The position numbers and the translations under genes are program-made. The notes beneath the pieces were generated by a model. That model did no database searches, was not told where the DNA came from, and saw only the letters and a program-made list of their open reading frames with translations. This document shows positions 61,101 to 64,000 of a stretch of DNA of 64,000 nucleotides, piece by piece (position 1 is the stretch's first letter; each line of letters opens with the position of its first letter). The stretch comes from Strigops habroptila (lineage: Eukaryota; Chordata; Aves; Psittaciformes; Psittacidae), in contig NC_046358.1 in assembly GCF_004027225.2 (NCBI RefSeq), positions 69,025,028-69,089,027 of the forward strand, written 5' to 3'.

Positions 61101-63717
61101 AGGGTCACAAAGTTAGGGAGAAGCATTTTCCTGCTCCTAACAAGAGCCTTGTCCCTCCAGACCCATGCTCCTGGTAGTCTGGGCTGTGCAAAACACCATA
61201 ATCTCTTTAATTACCAAATAAATTCTATTCTGGTCTAAGGGAGGGGGATCCATTGCATTTCCTCCTTCCCAATATATATCCTTAATTTCTGTGTTAATAG
61301 AATTTGCTGTTGGTTCCAGCAGAGGCCATGCTTTTGCGAAGTGATGGCAGTAAAAAGGCAGCTGTGGTGATGGAGGGGCTGGAAAAGAGACTGCTTCTTC
61401 CCTGGGTGGTTGCAGAGAATGTGATGGAAGAAGCATGATGGGGTGGAGATCCTTGAGTTCATAGAGTCATAGAAGATGGAGGTCATCAGAAGATAGATCA
61501 AAGAGATGTCAGTGTGCTTTCTGCTGCATCTTTCTTCTCCATCTGTAGAAGGGATTGTAGAGCTGTGCACATGCTCCTTGTTCCCGAGCAGTGAATTAGG
61601 ACAGGGGATGCTGTCTGACAGTCTTGGAGAGCACTTTGTCTTTCTGGGAATGCAGAGGTAGGCAGTGCCCTGTGTGCCTTGCAGGAACTGGCATTCAGTG
61701 GAGGGACCTCATGAAGCCCATCAGCGTGGACGACAACTTCACCTTAGCCCAAGTGCTGGGAATGCTGCTCCTGGACTCGGTACTTTATGGCCTGGTGGCC
61801 TGGTATGTGGAGGCTGTCTTCCCAGGGGAGTATGGTGTGCCCCAGCCATGGTACTTCTTCCTGACGGTGAGCATGGCTTAACACCCCTTCCAGTGGGCTT
61901 CATGAGCATCGCTCGGGGGTGGGCCCTGCTTCTGTGCTGAACTGAGGTACAAGGGTGACCTCCAAAATCAAGGGGTCTGCAATGTATCCTCAGTAAATGC
62001 TGAAGCAGCTGGATTTTTTTACTGAATATTAAGTTCTTCTTAGCTTTAAATCCTTGTCGCAGCATTTCTTGGTGTGCAGGATGTTGTTAAACATCTCCAT
62101 GCCCAAGTGAAGGCATTGGAGAGAGGAGCCCCGGGAGCAAGCAGTCGGATCCAGTCATTTGAAACTCATGGAGTGCTGCTGTCTGGGTGGGCCTGGGTGG
62201 TCTGTGTCCTGCTGCCAGCCCCCCCGTGCTGGTACCAGGGGATGGGTGACAACTGTCACCCCATCAGCTGTGCTGCCTTTGCTCTGCCAAGTCAAATTCT
62301 TGGCATCATCTTCAGTGGCTGCAGCAGTTACTGCAGCTCAGCTAGTGGCTCAGAATTCCTTAAGCCACAGTGATGCCATCAATTTTGATCCTGTAGATAG
62401 ATCCCTTGTCGTTGAATTATGAGGTTTTTCCTCCCCTCTTCTAAATTCCTTATCCCAGCATGGTTTCACGCTACCGTCCCACTCCCTCTTGCAGCTAGAC
62501 CAGGGTATGGAGATCCACTGTCTTCCAAAAGCCACAGCAGGATGTTGGTTTTGCATCCAGGAGCTGTTGAATTGTTATTTCCACAGCGATTTAAGCTCCC
62601 AAACACTTATCTTTATTCCTAGAGAGCCAGGGCAAAAAAAAAGCTGTAATTGCAGCAGCTGGACCCCAGGCTTTTTGTATGTATTTGGAGGGGGTGATCA
62701 TCCATTGCATTGGCTCTTCTGGGCAGGCTGCTTCTGGAATTTTGCTTCTCATGGAAGTGTTGACCTTTTCTATGGGAATGTAGATGGGGAAAAGATGTCT
62801 TTGTAATCATGGGCAATCCTGCTGTAAGGGAGAAGCAGGAGAAGGCAGCAGGGCAGGGGAAGCAGTGTCATCCTCTGTCTGACCTGCCTGCTGACGATGC
62901 GCTGGTTGGCAATTCCCAGGCCAAGGAGAGTGGTCTGGAAGATCCCTGGGAGGCATCTGCATGGGAGGAAAAGGGTGGCCAAGGCCGTGGAGAAGAGATG
63001 GTCTGAGCCTGTGCCTAAGTTTCTTTCTCTCTACCTTCTTCCATCAGCCCTCATACTGGTGTGGGCGCCCCAGGACTGTGGTGGGAAAAGAGAAGGAGGA
63101 GGAAGAGGACCCCGAGAAAGCTCTGAAGAGCCAGTACATTGAGGAGGAACCTGCTGACCTCATGTCAGGAATCAAAATAAAGCACCTTTCCAAGGTACCA
63201 ACTGCCCAGCACAGCACTAACACATCATGACATTGGTTTTGTAAAACCCACTGCCTGCAGGCAGCTTCCTCATCATTTCCCTGCCCTCTTTGCCTAGGGC
63301 TCTGCTCCTTGGCTGCTCTGAAGCAGGTAAGGCTCTTCCCTAGAGCTGCTGCATTTTGGTGTGGGCTGGAGTGTTGGGTACTTACAGGTATATTGAACAT
63401 CTGTATTTAGCCTTACATGGTTGACATATTTGACATCTGTATTTAACCTGTTGACATCTGAATTTAACCTGAGTGAGACCTGTTGTCTAATGCCAACAGC
63501 ATGTTAGCATCATGGGCTTTGCCTGCTGAGTGGAGCGGCGGGGACAGGTCTGAGAACAGCATCAACTCATTACTGTGATCTCCTCAGGTCTTCAAAGTGG
63601 GAAACAAGATGAAAGAGGCAGTCAAGGACTTAACGGTGAACATGTATGAAGGGCAGATCACCGTCCTGCTGGGACACAATGGTGCTGGGAAGACCACCAC
63701 TTTGTCCATGCTCACAG
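52056..63717 (+). CDS. ABCA3: ABCA3 lipid transporter, 5' half (11 coding exons, continues past the window)
   Basis: ABCA3 is a full ABC transporter that pumps phospholipid into lamellar bodies of surfactant-secreting lung cells. Coding exons in the window: 52056-52109, 55080-55344, 56308-56435, 56524-56689, 58245-58504, 59208-59324, 59865-59985, 60553-60726, 61685-61866, 63048-63194, 63588-63717. All phases agree; 581 codons plus one base. Visible: LLLWKN (9-14), fitting the xLxxKN post-Golgi targeting motif of ABCA proteins; first membrane segment [20 protein letters not shown]; a large lumenal loop with NATIY; a five-helix membrane block in exons 6-10; and Walker [11 protein letters not shown] (567-576) of the first nucleotide-binding domain in the last exon. 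Signature motif, Walker B and the second half lie beyond the window. Colinear with mammalian ABCA3 throughout. Its place next to CCNF also matches human 16p13.3. A related ABCA17-type paralogue is possible but less likely. Confidence 0.94.
52110..55079 (+). other. ABCA3 intron after the start-codon exon
   Basis: About 3 kb with one CR1 copy (53819-54045). I see no further exon; open frames here have no recognisable family. Confidence 0.7.
53819..54045 (-). mobile_element. CR1 3' fragment in ABCA3 intron
   Basis: Starts AATCATAGAATCCCAGACTG; antisense copy truncated after GGGAAGAACTTCTTCC. Confidence 0.93.
55080..55344 (+). CDS. ABCA3: ABCA3 exon: first membrane segment and lumenal loop
   Basis: Encodes [20 protein letters not shown], then the lumenal loop with [20 protein letters not shown] and [15 protein letters not shown]. 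Potential N-glycosylation sites NAT and NSS. Acceptor CCCTGCAG, donor GTGAGC. Confidence 0.94.
55481..55604 (-). mobile_element. CR1 3' end, 124 bases
   Basis: Very short antisense copy truncated in GGCCTTCAGCACT, almost the same point as the 50968 and 57649 copies. Confidence 0.92.
56030..56283 (+). mobile_element. CR1 3' fragment close to an ABCA3 exon
   Basis: Sense copy ending CCATGATTCTGTGAT, with its 3' end only 24 bases before the exon at 56308, so the CR1 tail sits next to the polypyrimidine tract. Confidence 0.93.
56308..56435 (+). CDS. ABCA3: ABCA3 exon: lumenal loop
   Basis: Encodes [20 protein letters not shown], then [14 protein letters not shown]. It lies 24 bases after the end of a CR1 insertion. 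Acceptor CTCTGCAG, donor GTGAGT. Confidence 0.92.
56524..56689 (+). CDS. ABCA3: ABCA3 exon: lumenal loop
   Basis: Encodes [20 protein letters not shown], then [20 protein letters not shown]. Only an 88-base intron separates it from the previous exon. Donor GTGAGG. Confidence 0.93.
56800..57080 (+). other. AT-rich block in an ABCA3 intron
   Basis: Strongly A+T-rich stretch with TTTAAATA and ATTTAAATT motifs inside an otherwise GC-rich gene. Matrix-attachment-like by composition only. Confidence 0.6.
57649..57774 (-). mobile_element. CR1 3' end, 126 bases
   Basis: Antisense copy starting TCACAGAATCCCAGACTGG and cut in CCAACCTGGCCTC. Confidence 0.92.
58245..58504 (+). CDS. ABCA3: ABCA3 exon: second membrane segment
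   Basis: Encodes [37 protein letters not shown] and the helix [20 protein letters not shown]. Acceptor CCATGCAG, donor GTAACG. Confidence 0.95.
59208..59324 (+). CDS. ABCA3: ABCA3 exon: third membrane segment
   Basis: 39 codons: [20 protein letters not shown] and the hydrophobic run [19 protein letters not shown]. Acceptor CCCTACAG, donor GTGAGT. Confidence 0.95.
59865..59985 (+). CDS. ABCA3: ABCA3 exon: fourth membrane segment
   Basis: Encodes [20 protein letters not shown] and [10 protein letters not shown]. Acceptor TCTTGGTAG, donor GTGAGT. Confidence 0.93.
60553..60726 (+). CDS. ABCA3: ABCA3 exon: fifth membrane segment
   Basis: Encodes [20 protein letters not shown] and [18 protein letters not shown], family-typical. 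Acceptor TGCTGGCAG, donor GTGAGC. Confidence 0.95.
60823..61097 (-). mobile_element. CR1 3' fragment in ABCA3 intron
   Basis: Antisense copy from TCACAGAATCCCAGACCGG to CCCCCTTGGCCTGTCACTAG. Confidence 0.93.
61685..61866 (+). CDS. ABCA3: ABCA3 exon: sixth membrane segment
   Basis: Encodes [20 protein letters not shown], the helix [20 protein letters not shown] and [18 protein letters not shown]. Donor GTGAGC. Confidence 0.95.
63048..63194 (+). CDS. ABCA3: ABCA3 exon: linker to the first nucleotide-binding domain
   Basis: 49 codons: [40 protein letters not shown] and GIKIKHLSK. Acceptor TTCCATCAG, donor GTACCA. Confidence 0.94.
63385..63475 (+). repeat. Short minisatellite in an ABCA3 intron
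   Basis: Three imperfect copies of a roughly 20-base unit with core GACATCTGTATTTAACC, 110 bases before the Walker A exon. Confidence 0.8.
63588..63717 (+). CDS. ABCA3: ABCA3 exon: Walker A of nucleotide-binding domain 1
   Basis: Encodes [20 protein letters not shown], then [20 protein letters not shown]. The motif [10 protein letters not shown] is the first ATP-binding P-loop. Donor GTAGGA at 63718; the rest of the gene lies outside the window. Confidence 0.95.
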
Positions 63718-64000
63718 GTAGGAGCAGTTCTTGCTGTGGGTCTGGCACATGGCAGGGAAAAGCTGATGGCTTGACTTGCAAAGGGGAGCTGAACCCCATA
63801 TCTTAGGCTGGGGAAGGGGTTTTACCTTCTGGTTCACTGAGCTGTTAGCCAGGGCTGCTGGGGTAGTGAGAGGCAGTTCACTGCCTGGGGCGATGGAGGT
63901 AGGGTGCAGGTCCTTGCTCAGCCCTCCAGGAGAGTGAGGTCAGGCAGTGGCGACAGTGACAGCCAGTCTCTGTTGGAGAGCCCTGGGAAGAGGAAGGACC

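Noticed and set aside
38157-61238. Recurring short peptide with [16 protein letters not shown] seen in many places
   Set aside because: It is always the reverse complement of the same CR1 3' region and is not a gene family.
1-64000. tRNA, rRNA, CRISPR arrays or bacterial-type operons
   Set aside because: No cloverleaf with a B-box, no direct-repeat arrays and no prokaryotic gene organisation were seen; everything fits a vertebrate nuclear genome.

Overview
This is a vertebrate, almost certainly avian, nuclear genome window. The interspersed repeats are nearly all CR1 retroposons of the bird type (at least 19 copies on both strands, ending in the ATTCTATGATTCT-like octamer tail) plus fragments of bird ERVL-type LTRs. 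Genes are split by short GT-AG introns and start in CpG islands. The CR1 spectrum looks more like a neoavian bird than a galliform, but that is an impression.

Three protein-coding genes are supported by exon-by-exon translation with consistent splice phases. (1) CCNF (cyclin F), + strand, 17 coding exons, 18689-31173, complete, predicted 782 aa. (2) VRK3 (vaccinia-related kinase 3, a zinc-ribbon pseudokinase), - strand, 11 coding exons, 41280 down to 33628, complete, predicted 426 aa. (3) ABCA3 (lipid transporter of surfactant lamellar bodies), + strand, non-coding exon 1 in a CpG island near 47.1 kb, start codon at 52056; the window ends after the exon with the first Walker A motif, so about the first 581 residues are present.

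Layout: 1-17.7 kb is gene-poor sequence with CR1 copies and a composite LTR relic at 3.15-4.0 kb. The CCNF CpG-island promoter lies at about 18.0-19.1 kb, with three CCAAT boxes and CHR-like motifs. CCNF runs to about 32.7 kb and meets VRK3 tail to tail; their candidate poly(A) signals lie within about 40 bases. VRK3 starts in a CpG island at 40.7-41.4 kb. A 5.7 kb intergenic stretch follows, ending in a CA/CGTG-rich block and a CCCCT pentamer array directly upstream of the ABCA3 CpG island. From 47.1 kb on, everything is ABCA3 exons and introns.

The genes do not form a pathway: CCNF is an SCF ubiquitin-ligase receptor active in G2, VRK3 a nuclear signalling scaffold, ABCA3 a lipid pump. CCNF next to ABCA3 matches the arrangement on human 16p13.3; VRK3 between them does not (human VRK3 is on chromosome 19). 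I found no novel multi-gene system. The points most worth a second look are a GC-AG intron in CCNF, the catalytic-loop aspartate retained in an otherwise degraded VRK3, the overlapping gene ends, and several hairpin or palindrome structures in non-coding parts.
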